From Actinomycetota bacterium (lineage in GTDB: Bacteria; Actinomycetota; Nitriliruptoria; Nitriliruptorales; Nitriliruptoraceae), in contig JAHWJY010000005.1 of the NCBI GenBank assembly GCA_019348135.1, positions 1 through 58,481 of the forward strand: DNA of 58,481 nucleotides, read 5' to 3'. The position numbers and the translations under genes were made by a program. Numbering within the stretch: position 1 is the stretch's first letter; each line of letters begins with the position of its first letter. Below, one piece after another: positions 15,769 through 26,558 of the stretch. The notes below the pieces were generated by a model. The model had not been told where the DNA came from and did no database searches. It worked only from the letters and a program-made list of their open reading frames with translations.

Positions 15769-17130
15769 GTGACCGCTGACCTCCGTCCCGCGACCGAGCT
15801 CGCCGCCGCCGTCCGCGACGGCTCCACCACCGCCGTCGAGGCGGTCCGCGGGGCGCTCGACCGCATCGCGGCGCTCGACGGGCGCATCGGCGCGTTCGAG
15901 GTGGTCCGGCACGAGGCGGCGCTCGCGGAGGCTGCCGACGTCGATGCCCGGGCCGACCGGGCCGAGCTCCCGCTCGCGGGTGTCCCGGTCGCGATCAAGG
16001 ACGTCGTCGACGTGGCGGGCGAGCTGACCCGGCACGGGTCGGCGGCGCTGCCGGCGGAGCCGGCGGACGCCGACGACCTGACCGTCGCCCGTCTCCGGGC
16101 GTCCGGGGCCGTCGTGGTCGGCAAGACCCGCGGCCCGGAGCTCTCCATCTGGGGTGCGAGCGACAACGTCCGCGGCGAGGCCGTGAACCCGTGGGACACG
16201 TCGCGGGTCTCCGGCGGGTCGTCGGGCGGGTCGGCGGCGGCCGTCGCCGCCGGCATGGTCCCGCTCGCGCTCGGCTCGGACGGGCTCGGGTCGATCCGCA
16301 TCCCGGCGGCGGCGTGCGGGCTCGTGGGGATCAAGCCCGGCTCGGGTGTCGTGCCGATGGAGATCGCCGGACGGGATGAGCACTGGTTCGGGATGAGCCA
16401 GTACGGACCCCTCGCCACGACCGTGGCCGACCTGGCGCTCGCGCTCGACGTCCTCGCCGGTGCCGACCGCTACCGGCGGATCGTCGGAGCCGAGCCGCGC
16501 CCCCTGCGCGTCGCGGTCTCCACCGCCCCGCCGGCGTTGGGGGTGGTGACGGCGAAGGCCTACCGCGACGCCGTCGGCCGGGCCGGGAGCCTCCTCGCGC
16601 GCGCCGGACACCACGTCGTGCAGGCGGACCCGCCGTACTCGCCGCGCGAGTCCCTGGCGATCCTCAGCCGGTGGACGATGGGGGCGGCGCGCGACGCGGA
16701 CGACCTCGGGCTCGACCTCGCCGCCGCCGAGCCGCGCACCCGCACCCACGTCCGCGTGGGGCGGTTCCTCGAACGCGTCCACCCGGTCCGCGAGAGCCAG
16801 GCGGCGTCGTGGCGCGCACGGCTGGAGGGGTACTTCGCGTCACACGACGTGGCGATCACCCCGACGCTCGCCCAGCCGCCGATCGCGGCCAGGAGCTGGC
16901 ACACCCGCTCGTGGATCGCCAACCTCCAGGCGAACACGCGCTACGCGCCGTTCCCGTCCGCGTGGAACCTCGCCGACGCGGCCTCGGCGGCGGTGCCGAT
17001 GGGCACGAGCCGCGGGCTCCCGCTGTCCGTGATGGTGACCGCCCCGAACGGCCACGAGGCGACGGTCCTCCAGGTCCTCGCCGAGCTGGAGCGTCTGGCG
17101 CCCTGGACCCGTCACGCGCCGCTCGTCTGA
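15769..17130 (+). CDS. Amidase-signature family amidase
   Basis: A 453-residue amidase using a Ser-cisSer-Lys triad. Lys lies in A-I-K-D-V-V-D (near residue 76); the serine pair lies in G-G-S-S-G-G-S-A-A-A-V-A-A-G and the S-D-G-L-G-S-I-R-I-P-A-A segment. It cleaves a carboxamide to acid and ammonia; the substrate is unknown. GTG at 15769 is preferred because AGGGAG lies five bases upstream; GTG at 15745 in frame follows a TAGGCT box by five bases and would suit a leaderless start. The last 19 bases overlap the 3' end of the convergent AI-2E-family transporter gene. Confidence 0.88.
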   Translation: MTADLRPATELAAAVRDGSTTAVEAVRGALDRIAALDGRIGAFEVVRHEAALAEAADVDARADRAELPLAGVPVAIKDVVDVAGELTRHGSAALPAEPADADDLTVARLRASGAVVVGKTRGPELSIWGASDNVRGEAVNPWDTSRVSGGSSGGSAAAVAAGMVPLALGSDGLGSIRIPAAACGLVGIKPGSGVVPMEIAGRDEHWFGMSQYGPLATTVADLALALDVLAGADRYRRIVGAEPRPLRVAVSTAPPALGVVTAKAYRDAVGRAGSLLARAGHHVVQADPPYSPRESLAILSRWTMGAARDADDLGLDLAAAEPRTRTHVRVGRFLERVHPVRESQAASWRARLEGYFASHDVAITPTLAQPPIAARSWHTRSWIANLQANTRYAPFPSAWNLADAASAAVPMGTSRGLPLSVMVTAPNGHEATVLQVLAELERLAPWTRHAPLV

Positions 17131-18221
17131 ACCGGTCCGTCCTCCGGCGGCGCGGCGCGCGTCGCCTCCTGGCGCAGCCGCAGCTCGTTGCCCGCCGCGG
17201 CGAGGACCGCAGCCACCGGTACGGACAGGAACGCGCCGACGATGCCCGCCAACGACGCGCCCGCGGCCAGCGCGATCAGGACGACCACGGGGTGCAGCGC
17301 CACCGCCCGGCGCATGATGATGGGCTGCAGGACGTTGCCCTCGAGCTGCTGGACGAGGACGATCAGCGCGAGCACGAGCAGCGCCGCCGTGAACCCGCCG
17401 TCCGCGAGCGCGACGAGCACCGCCACCAGGCCGGCCAGGAGCGCGCCGATCACGGGGATGAACGCCCCGAGGAAGACGAGCAGCGCGAGCGGCAGGACCA
17501 GCGGGACACCGAGGATCGCCAGGCCGATGCCGATCCCGGTCGCGTCGATGAGGGCGATCGTGGCGGTGCCGCGCACGTAGCCGGACAGGGCGCCCCAGGC
17601 CCGCTGGGCGACGGCGGAGCCGGTCGCGCGGTAGCGCTCGGGCGTCCGGGCGAGGAACCAGGCGGTGATCTCGGCGCGGTCCTTGACGAAGAAGAACAGC
17701 AGCACGATCGTGAGCGCCAGGGCGGCGAGTCCGCTGGCGACCGCGGCCGCGCCCGTCAGCACACCACTCGCGATCTGGCCGCCGGACGACGAGGCGCGGT
17801 CGGAGACCTGGCTGAGCAGGTCCTCGAGCTGCTGCCGGTCGTAGCCGAGCGGTCCCTCCTCGAGCCACTCCAGGATGTTGTCGAAGCCGGCCTGGACCGT
17901 CGGGCGCAGCTCCAGGATCTGCTCCAGGAACGACGGGACCATGGCCGCGACGATCCCACCGATGGCGGCGAGCCCGCCGACCACGACGATGAGCGCCGCC
18001 AGGGCGGGCTTGACCCCCTGGCGCTCGAGCCGGTCGGCGACGGGGACGCACAGCGTCGCGAGGATCAGCGCGACGATGACCGGCAACGTCACCAGCGCGA
18101 GCTGGACCATGATCCAGACGGCGAGCACGACCGCGACGAGGAGCAGCAGCAGCCGCCACGTCCACGCGGCGCTGCGCCGCAGCCACGTCGGCAGCTCGAT
18201 GGCCCCGTCGCGTTCCGCCAT
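17112..18221 (-). CDS. AI-2E/PerM-family membrane transporter
   Basis: A 369-residue membrane protein of the AI-2E exporter (PerM, TqsA) family. A cytoplasmic start (ELPTWLRRSAAW) is followed by two hydrophobic helices, the long amphipathic middle region (QILELRPTVQAGFDNI ...), and a C-terminal set of helices that includes P-L-V-L-P-L-A-L-L-V-F-L-G-A-F-I-P and the family's Q-Q-L-E-G-N-V-L-Q-P segment. Substrates in the family vary (signal molecules, ions), so none is claimed. ATG at 18221 has GGAGGGG at good spacing; an upstream in-frame start is unlikely. Confidence 0.9.
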   Translation of the reverse strand: MAERDGAIELPTWLRRSAAWTWRLLLLLVAVVLAVWIMVQLALVTLPVIVALILATLCVPVADRLERQGVKPALAALIVVVGGLAAIGGIVAAMVPSFLEQILELRPTVQAGFDNILEWLEEGPLGYDRQQLEDLLSQVSDRASSSGGQIASGVLTGAAAVASGLAALALTIVLLFFFVKDRAEITAWFLARTPERYRATGSAVAQRAWGALSGYVRGTATIALIDATGIGIGLAILGVPLVLPLALLVFLGAFIPVIGALLAGLVAVLVALADGGFTAALLVLALIVLVQQLEGNVLQPIIMRRAVALHPVVVLIALAAGASLAGIVGAFLSVPVAAVLAAAGNELRLRQEATRAAPPEDGPVQTSGA

Positions 18222-18296
18222 CCTGATCGCCCCTCCGGTCGGCCTACCCGCGGCGGTGAGCCTACGCCGACGCGGCCGGCCCATCCGGGACGGGGA

Positions 18297-19040
18297 TCAC
18301 CCGTGCGGGTGCCCGTCGTCCGCGTGCCCGTCGTCCGCGTGCCCCTCGTCCGCGTGCCCGTCGTCCCCGTGGCCCGGGGTGGGGACGTCGACGATCTCGA
18401 TGCCGGGGGCGTGCTCGGCCGGCGTCCCGACGACCCGGCCGGCGCTCGTCAGCACGACCGGGCTCACGGCGCCGGTCATGAGCTCCTTCATCGTCATCGC
18501 CGCGACGGGGTCGGTGAGGTCGGTGTCGCCGGCGAAGTCGCCCGGCCCCAGCTGCACGACGGCGACGGACGTCGCGCGGCCCGACGGGCCGTCGACCGGC
18601 GACGGTCCGTGCGCGTGTCCGATGCCGGGTGCCGCGACCGCGACCGCGACGAGGCTCGCGACCACCGCGCCGGACGCCAGCGCCGGGCGTGCCGCTGCCA
18701 GGTAGGGCAGGACGGCGACGAGGACGGCGAGGAGCTGGAGCGCGACCACGACGAGGTCCGCGGCGCCCACGGCCTCGGTCCCGACGAGGGGCAGGCCCAC
18801 GGTGCGCGACACGGCCCAGGCCCCGACGGCCGCGAGGTCGATGGCCACGATCGCCTCGAGCGTCGGGGCGGGCCACCGTCGCGCCGTCGCCACGACCGCG
18901 ACCTGCGCGATCCCGACCGCCACGAAGGCGGCGACGAGGAGGCCGGACACGCCGACGTGGCCGCGGGCGGCGACGAGGTGCAGCACGCCCGCGGCGGCGG
19001 TGAGGATGACCGCGACGGGCGGGATCGGGGCGGTGGGCAC
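18297..19040 (-). CDS. Membrane protein with a His/Asp-rich repetitive C-terminal tail
   Basis: I do not recognise this 247-residue protein. It has four to five hydrophobic segments in the first 150 residues, a soluble region of about 70 residues (VAVVQLGPGDFAG ... MTMKELMTGAVSPVVL), and a tail made of D-D-G-H-A-type pentapeptides ending in H-P-H-G. The tail has six histidines in alternation with aspartates, so it could bind divalent metal. The tail is coded by four 15-bp tandem repeats. The GTG start has GGAGGA almost touching it, closer than ideal, so the true start may lie slightly downstream. Confidence 0.65.
   Translation of the reverse strand: MPTAPIPPVAVILTAAAGVLHLVAARGHVGVSGLLVAAFVAVGIAQVAVVATARRWPAPTLEAIVAIDLAAVGAWAVSRTVGLPLVGTEAVGAADLVVVALQLLAVLVAVLPYLAAARPALASGAVVASLVAVAVAAPGIGHAHGPSPVDGPSGRATSVAVVQLGPGDFAGDTDLTDPVAAMTMKELMTGAVSPVVLTSAGRVVGTPAEHAPGIEIVDVPTPGHGDDGHADEGHADDGHADDGHPHG
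18311..18370. repeat. Four tandem copies of a 15-bp repeat
   Basis: The unit GCCCGTCGTCCGCGT occurs four times head to tail (18311, 18326, 18341, 18356), the third and fourth with one mismatch each. It lies inside the coding sequence above; the 15-bp unit keeps frame and adds five residues per copy. Copy number may vary between strains. Confidence 0.9.
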
Positions 19041-19265
19041 GTCGTCCTCCGTCGTCGCGGGTGCCGGGGTTGCGAGCTGCGCACCGGGGGGTTCGGAGCC
19101 GGCGGCCTCCGGGTTGGCCCTTCCGCGTGCGCAGACCGGTCGACGGCGCTGCGTCCTGCGCGCTCTTCGCTCGGTTAGCGGAGGGCAAGCAGGGTGGACA
19201 ACGGCTCCGCAACTGTGGACCGGTTGTGGAAGACCCTGTGAGCCGGAGCCGTGGGAGGCCCCCGA

Positions 19266-19314
19266 CCACTACAGGTTGTGGTTCCCGCTGTTGATGTGCC
19301 CCCACGGGTTGTGT
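19266..19314 (+). promoter_or_regulatory. Candidate pair of NrdR boxes upstream of nrdJ
   Basis: At 19266-19281 is a 16-bp imperfect palindrome, CCACTACAGGTTGTGG, that fits the C-W-A-x-A-x2-T-W-G core of NrdR boxes. A second, weaker half-site ending in TTGTGT lies at 19299-19314. The two TTGTG cores are 33 bases apart, close to the three helical turns that separate paired NrdR boxes. The second copy matches poorly outside its right half. They lie upstream of the -35 box rather than over it. Confidence 0.5.
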
Positions 19315-19345
19315 TCGACGCCGGGGAGGGGGCGGTGCAGACTCG

Positions 19346-19375
19346 TTGACATCCGATGGGACGCACCGGTGTAAT
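19346..19375 (+). promoter_or_regulatory. Strong nrdJ promoter
   Basis: Perfect -35 box TTGACA (19346-19351) and near-consensus -10 box TGTAAT (19370-19375) with an 18-base spacer, the best sigma-70-type promoter in the window. It predicts a leader of about 40 bases before the nrdJ ATG, with GAGGGAG as ribosome-binding site. The rest of the 381-base gap before nrdJ (19041-19422) holds several TTGTGG/TGTGGA words but no open reading frame that I believe. Confidence 0.8.
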
Positions 19376-19422
19376 CACATGGTTGTCACACGGGCATCGG
19401 AACACCGAGGGAGCGAGCGGGC

Positions 19423-22257
<2,835 letters not shown>

Positions 22258-22265
22258 TCCGGCAG

Positions 22266-22297
22266 CTGGCCAGGGCCTGACACCAGGCCCTGGCCAG
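22266..22297 (+). terminator. nrdJ intrinsic terminator hairpin
   Basis: Perfect 14-bp stem, CTGGCCAGGGCCTG (22266-22279) paired with CAGGCCCTGGCCAG (22284-22297), loop ACAC, nine bases after the nrdJ stop. No T-run follows, as is common in very GC-rich genomes. Confidence 0.8.
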
Positions 22298-22411
22298 TGG
22301 CGTGCGGGATGCCCGCGCAGGGCCCCGGCGCCGGCCGGACCTCCGTCCGGGGCCGTTGCTAGGTTGCTGCCGTGAGCGTCGACGGACGGCTCGCTCCGGG
22401 AGGGGGTGGTC

Positions 22412-23215
22412 GTGACCGACGAGGTCGAGGGCGCGCGCCAGTTCCGGGTGGACGGGCCGGCCTACGACCGGTTCATGGGGCGCTACTCCCGCCCGCTGGC
22501 CCGCGCGTTCGCGGACTTCGCCGGGGTCGCGGCCGGCCTCGACGTGCTGGACGTGGGCTGCGGGACCGGCGCGCTGACCGGGGAGCTGGTCGCCCGCGTG
22601 GGTCCCGGCGGCGTCCGCGCCGTGGATCCCTCCGAGCCGTTCGTGACGGCGTGCAGCGATCGCCACCCGGGCGTCGAGGTGAGGCTCGGACGCGCGGAGG
22701 CGATCCCCTTCGCCGACGGCAGCGTCGACCGCGTGCTCGCACAGCTCGTGCTGCACTTCGTGAGCGACCCGTCCGAGGTCGCGCGCGAGTTCGTCCGGGT
22801 CCTGCGTCCTCACGGGGTGGCGGCGGCGTGCGTGTGGGACTTCGCCCGGGGCATGCAGATGCTGCGGATGTTCTGGGACGCGGCACTGGCCGTCCGACCG
22901 GACGCGCCGGACGAGGCCCGCACCCGCCGGTTCGGGGGCCCGGGGGAGATCGCGGCGCTGTTCGACGCCGCCGGCTTCGTCGAGATCGAGGAGGCCGAGC
23001 TCGCGGTCGAGTCCCGCTACGAGGACTTCGACGAGCTCTGGGACGGCTTCCTGGCCGGGGTCGGTCCGGCCGGCGCTTTCTGCGTGAGCCTGGGGGACGA
23101 CGACCGCGTCGCCGTCCGGGACGAGCTCTTCTCGCGGTTGGGCGAGCCCACGGGCAGCTTCGCGCTCGGCGCCGTGGTCCGGGCCGCGCGCGGGCGTCGG
23201 GGCGGCTACAGCTAG
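22412..23215 (+). CDS. Class I SAM-dependent methyltransferase
   Basis: A 267-residue methyltransferase of the UbiE/Methyltransf_11 type. The SAM-binding motif I is V-L-D-V-G-C-G-T-G-A-L (near residue 42), followed by acidic motif V-R-A-V-D-P-S-E and a motif near A-E-A-I-P-F-A-D-G-S-V-D-R-V. The start Y-D-R-F-M-G-R-Y-S-R-P-L-A is typical of a group of small-molecule methyltransferases. GTG at 22412 has GGGAGGGGG five bases upstream; GTG at 22406 is in frame but too close to it. A TAGGTT -10-like box lies at 22361-22366. Acceptor substrate unknown. Confidence 0.88.
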   Translation: MTDEVEGARQFRVDGPAYDRFMGRYSRPLARAFADFAGVAAGLDVLDVGCGTGALTGELVARVGPGGVRAVDPSEPFVTACSDRHPGVEVRLGRAEAIPFADGSVDRVLAQLVLHFVSDPSEVAREFVRVLRPHGVAAACVWDFARGMQMLRMFWDAALAVRPDAPDEARTRRFGGPGEIAALFDAAGFVEIEEAELAVESRYEDFDELWDGFLAGVGPAGAFCVSLGDDDRVAVRDELFSRLGEPTGSFALGAVVRAARGRRGGYS

Positions 23216-23234
23216 CCGGTCGCCCGGGCTCGCC

Positions 23235-23564
23235 CTACTTCGCCGCCAGGGTGGACGTGTACGCCAGTCCACGGTCGAGCCACCCGCGCAGCTGCGCGTC
23301 GTGCCGGAAGCCGGGCTCCGCGACGTAGACCATGCCCGCCATGGGCCGACCGGTGAAGTCCATCTCGCGCGCATGTGGCTGCGCGACGGCGTCCCCGTAC
23401 GCCTCCTTGCCGACGCGGACCATCAGCTCGTGCCCGATGACGCCCACGGTCATGTGGCCACGCACCATGAAGGCGAGACCCCCGAACATCTTCCGCTCGA
23501 CGGCCGCGACGCCCGCCTCGGCCAACCCGTGGCGTACCGCGTCGGCCACGTCCTCGCTGTACAC
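23235..23564 (-). CDS. TfoX N-terminal-domain protein
   Basis: A 109-residue protein matching the TfoX/Sxy N-terminal domain: V-E-R-K-M-F-G-G-L-A-F-M-V-R-G-H-M near residue 24 and a late R-x-M-x-G-M-V-Y-V segment. TfoX in gammaproteobacteria activates competence genes, but stand-alone N-terminal-domain proteins occur widely and their role is unknown. The GTG start has GGAGGA upstream. It is convergent with the methyltransferase gene 19 bases away and divergent from the nitrilase gene. Confidence 0.85.
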   Translation of the reverse strand: MYSEDVADAVRHGLAEAGVAAVERKMFGGLAFMVRGHMTVGVIGHELMVRVGKEAYGDAVAQPHAREMDFTGRPMAGMVYVAEPGFRHDAQLRGWLDRGLAYTSTLAAK

Positions 23565-23708
23565 ACGTCATCCTCCCGCTGGTGGCTCCACGCTGCCACG
23601 GCCGGTGCGGCTACACAAGAGGCGGGGTCGGACCGCTCCTCTCGACGGGCGAGCGGCGGTCGTAGACGACCGGGGGGCTACGTTCCGGTCCCCGAGAGAG
23701 GTGGCGAG

Positions 23709-24653
23709 GTGAAGGTCGCGGCAGCGCAGACGTCCTCGGTGTGGCTGCAACCGGAGGCCACCACCGCCAAGGCCATCGAGTGGCTGACGACGGCGGCCGA
23801 CGAAGGCGTCGACCTCCTGGCGTTCCCCGAGACGTTCCTGTCGGGCTACCCGTTCTGGGTCACCCTGACCGACGGCGCCCGATTCAACGACACGCGGCAG
23901 AAGCGCGCGTACGCCGCCTACCTCGACGCCGCGGTCGAGGTCGACGGCCCGGAGGTCGCCCGCGTCGTCACGGCGGCGCGCGACCTCGGCGTCTTCACCT
24001 ACCTCGGTATCACCGAGCGGGGGACCGGCTCGGCACGTGGCACGGTGTTCTGCTCCCTGCTGGCGATCGATCCGGCGCACGGGCTCGTCAGCTCGCACCG
24101 CAAGCTCATGCCGACCTACGAGGAGCGGCTGGTGTGGGGTGCCGGCGACGGTCACGGCCTGCGGGTACATGCGACCCCGTCGGGCTTCCGGGTCGGCGGG
24201 CTCAACTGCTGGGAGAACTGGATGCCCCAGGCTCGGCACGCCATGTACGCGGGCGGCGAGGACCTCCACGTCTCCGTCTGGCCGGGCTCGTCGTGGCTGA
24301 CCCGCGACATCACCCGTTTCATCGCTCTCGAGGGACGTGTCTGGAGCCTCGCCGCCGGCGGACTCATGTCGTTGGACGACGTCCCGAGTGACTTCCCCCT
24401 CCATGACGCGCTGGCGGAGCACGCTGGCGAGCTCGACGCCTACGACGGTGGCTCGGCCATCGCCTCGCCGACCGGTCACTGGGTCGTCGAGCCGGTCTCG
24501 GGGGAGGAGCGACTGGTCGTGGCCGAGATCGACCTCGAGCGGGTCCGTCGGGAGCGGCACAACTTCGACGCGACCGGTCACTACAGCCGACCGGACGTCT
24601 TCCACCTCACCGTCGACCGCTCCCGTCGCGAGGCCGCGCACTTCCTCGACTGA
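23709..24653 (+). CDS. Nitrilase
   Basis: Hydrolyses a nitrile (R-CN) to the carboxylate and ammonia. The 314-residue protein has the complete triad of the nitrilase superfamily: Glu41 in F-P-E-T-F, Lys132 in H-R-K-L-M-P-T-Y-E-E-R and Cys167 in G-L-N-C-W-E-N-W-M-P. The N-C-W-E-N-W-M-P and R-K-L-M-P-T-x-E-R patterns mark true nitrilases rather than amidases or carbamoylases. GTG at 23709 is preceded by GAGAGAGG. The gene stands alone with a TACGTT box at 23687-23692. A role in using environmental nitriles as nitrogen source is inferred. Confidence 0.92.
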   Translation: MKVAAAQTSSVWLQPEATTAKAIEWLTTAADEGVDLLAFPETFLSGYPFWVTLTDGARFNDTRQKRAYAAYLDAAVEVDGPEVARVVTAARDLGVFTYLGITERGTGSARGTVFCSLLAIDPAHGLVSSHRKLMPTYEERLVWGAGDGHGLRVHATPSGFRVGGLNCWENWMPQARHAMYAGGEDLHVSVWPGSSWLTRDITRFIALEGRVWSLAAGGLMSLDDVPSDFPLHDALAEHAGELDAYDGGSAIASPTGHWVVEPVSGEERLVVAEIDLERVRRERHNFDATGHYSRPDVFHLTVDRSRREAAHFLD

Positions 24654-24730
24654 CCTCCCGGGATGCGAGCTTCCGGCGGAGCCGGACGGGAGCCGCCACC
24701 CTGGGGCTTCCCCCGCCTCGAGGAGGCTCC

Positions 24731-25615
24731 GTGCGTCGACGTCCGTCCCCATCGGTCCTGGTGCTCGTCGCCGGGTCGCTCGCCGGCGCTCTGCTCTCCG
24801 CCTGCGCCGGCCCGGACAGCGAGCCGGGCGGTGCGGACGCGACGGCGGGCGCCCTCCCCGCAGGCGACCACGTCCACGCCCTGCGGGTCACGGACGACGG
24901 TGCCCTCCTCCTCGGCCTCCACGGGGCGCTGTGGCGCAGCCCCGACGGGGTCACGTGGGAGCAGCTCGGGCTCGAGGGTCAGGACGCGATGGCGCTCGGG
25001 GTCGCGGAGGAGGGCGAGCCGCTCCTCGTCGGCGGCCACGACGTCCTGGTGCGGTCGACCGACGGCGGGCAGACCTTCGACGACCTGCGTCCGGACGACC
25101 TCCCGAGCCGGGACATCCACGCGCTGGCGCAGGCGCCCGGCGAGCCGTCGCTCGTGTACGCCTTCGTCGTCGGCGCCGGCGTCTTCCGGAGCACCGACGC
25201 CGGCGAGAGCTGGGAACCGGCCGCACCGGCGGGGGAGGAGATCCCCGCGGACGTGGGGGCCATGGCGGTCGACCCGACCGACCCGAGGGTGGTCCTCCTC
25301 GGCTCCGGCAGCCAGGGCGTGTTCCGATCCGACGACGGCGCCCGCACGTTCCGGCCGACGTCGGAGTGGGGGACGATCGGGCTCGCGTTCGCCGACGACG
25401 GCACCGTCGCGGCCGCCACCTACCGCGGCGTCGACCTCTCCTCGGACGGCGGCGAGCGGTGGCGCAACGTGGCGCCGGTGGAGGATCTGGAGGGCCAGCC
25501 CGTCGCGGTGGCGATCGGCGGCGACGGCGCCGTCTGGGTCGTGACCGAGGATCCCCGCACCCTCCTGCGCAGCACGGCCGGCGATGGCGACTTCGAGGAG
25601 GTCGCCCGCGCCTGA
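24731..25615 (+). CDS. Lipoprotein with BNR/sialidase-type beta-propeller repeats
   Basis: A 294-residue exported lipoprotein: basic MRRRP start, hydrophobic core and lipobox L-S-A-C with Cys25. The mature part has repeated Asp-box-like motifs (W-R-S-P-D-G-V-T-W, V-R-S-T-D-G-G-Q-T-F, F-R-S-T-D-A-G-E-S-W, F-R-S-D-D-G-A-R-T-F), about five blades, as in BNR-repeat propellers and the so-called glycosyl-hydrolase-like group F510_1955. No catalytic residues of sialidases are evident, so a binding or sensing role is as likely. The GTG start follows AGGAGG by four bases. Confidence 0.8.
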   Translation: MRRRPSPSVLVLVAGSLAGALLSACAGPDSEPGGADATAGALPAGDHVHALRVTDDGALLLGLHGALWRSPDGVTWEQLGLEGQDAMALGVAEEGEPLLVGGHDVLVRSTDGGQTFDDLRPDDLPSRDIHALAQAPGEPSLVYAFVVGAGVFRSTDAGESWEPAAPAGEEIPADVGAMAVDPTDPRVVLLGSGSQGVFRSDDGARTFRPTSEWGTIGLAFADDGTVAAATYRGVDLSSDGGERWRNVAPVEDLEGQPVAVAIGGDGAVWVVTEDPRTLLRSTAGDGDFEEVARA

Positions 25616-25775
25616 GACGGGACATCCGCTCCCCGGACCCGCGGTGGACGGGCGATGACCTGCCTCCCCGCCCAGAGGGCCTCTATGCGACGGGAGGTCG
25701 GCGCGCCGAACGACGCAGGAGGACGCGTGTCGGGTGGCGAAGTCCCCGTCACCCGACCGAACGGCTTTCTCCGTC

Positions 25776-26489
25776 ATGAAGCTCCGCACCCGGACCGCCC
25801 TGATCGTCCTCCCGCTCGCGCTGGCGACCGCCGCACTCGCGCCGGCGACGGACGCCGCCTGCTACGTCGTCGACGCGGGGGATCCCGCCGACGCCGCCGA
25901 CGACGTCGCGGTGTGTCACGCGGACGGGTACTTCACCGCGCACGACAACGGCATCGGCAACCTCCACAACGTGGGCCACGGCGCGGCCCCATCGTGGGAC
26001 GACAGCGTGCCGACGGACTCCTACCAGGCGGGGGCGGGGGGCGGCACCGCCTTCAGCGCCACGGCCAGCTCCGCCGGCGCGGACCAGCTGCGGGCCGTCT
26101 TCGAGGGCGAGTTCACCGGCGACATCGACTCCATCGGGGTCGAGCAGTACGTCATCTCCCCCGTCGACCACTACTTCTGGGAGGTCATCGACGTCGCGGT
26201 CTCGATCCAGGTGGACGGCGTCGAGGTCGCCGGCACCGACGACATCGAGCTGCGGGTGGTCGAGACCGCGGACGGGGTCGGCATGATGCAGTTCGTCGCG
26301 ACCGGGCTCTACGCCGGCCAGCCCGCGCTCCAGGGCTCCGACGAGCCGCACGTGGTCCGCATCGAGATGGCCGGTGCGCTGCGCCCGTGGGACGAGGGTG
26401 TGTTCGTCTACGACGCGGCCGAGGTGCCGTCGCGCGTCGTCTTCAACGGTGGTGACCTCGTCGGGCGGTGGTCGAAGCTCCCCGCGTGA
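25776..26489 (+). CDS. Secreted protein of unknown function
   Basis: A 237-residue protein with a clear signal peptide (MKLRTRTALIVLPLALATAALA, cleavage near ATDA). The mature part starts with a Cys/His-rich stretch (A-V-C-H-A-D-G-Y-F ... H-N-V-G-H-G), then about 170 residues that look mostly beta-stranded and acidic. I find no known family. The start is ambiguous: ATG at 25776 begins on the signal peptide but has no ribosome-binding site, while GTG at 25734 in frame has AGGAGG 11 bases upstream and would add 14 residues. A perfect 8-bp inverted repeat, GTCGGGTG / CACCCGAC (25729-25736, 25750-25757), lies across this start region. The gene converges with another small secreted protein. Confidence 0.7.
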   Translation: MKLRTRTALIVLPLALATAALAPATDAACYVVDAGDPADAADDVAVCHADGYFTAHDNGIGNLHNVGHGAAPSWDDSVPTDSYQAGAGGGTAFSATASSAGADQLRAVFEGEFTGDIDSIGVEQYVISPVDHYFWEVIDVAVSIQVDGVEVAGTDDIELRVVETADGVGMMQFVATGLYAGQPALQGSDEPHVVRIEMAGALRPWDEGVFVYDAAEVPSRVVFNGGDLVGRWSKLPA

Positions 26490-26512
26490 CGCCGGCTCGG
26501 CGGATCGACGGA

Positions 26513-26540
26513 CGACGGCGCCCCGGACGGGGCGCCGTCG
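26513..26540. terminator. Bidirectional terminator hairpin between the two secreted-protein genes
   Basis: Perfect 12-bp stem CGACGGCGCCCC / GGGGCGCCGTCG with a 4-base loop GGAC, placed between convergent stops at 26489 and 26559. It can serve both strands. No T-run is present. Confidence 0.75.
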
Positions 26541-26558
26541 CCGTTCGTGTGGAGATGG

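Noticed and set aside
19190-19245. Possible cobalamin riboswitch before the B12-dependent nrdJ: TCCGCAACTGTGG followed by GGAAGACCCTG.
   Set aside because: Only scattered pieces of the conserved B12 box are present, and the strong promoter at 19346-19375 lies downstream, so the element would not be in the transcript. Riboswitches normally repress B12-independent isozymes, not the B12-dependent enzyme.
19193-19314. Cluster of TTGTGG/TGTGGA words as a DnaA-box array or origin.
   Set aside because: Only one copy comes close to TTGTCCACA, there is no AT-rich unwinding element and no dnaA, dnaN or other origin gene nearby.
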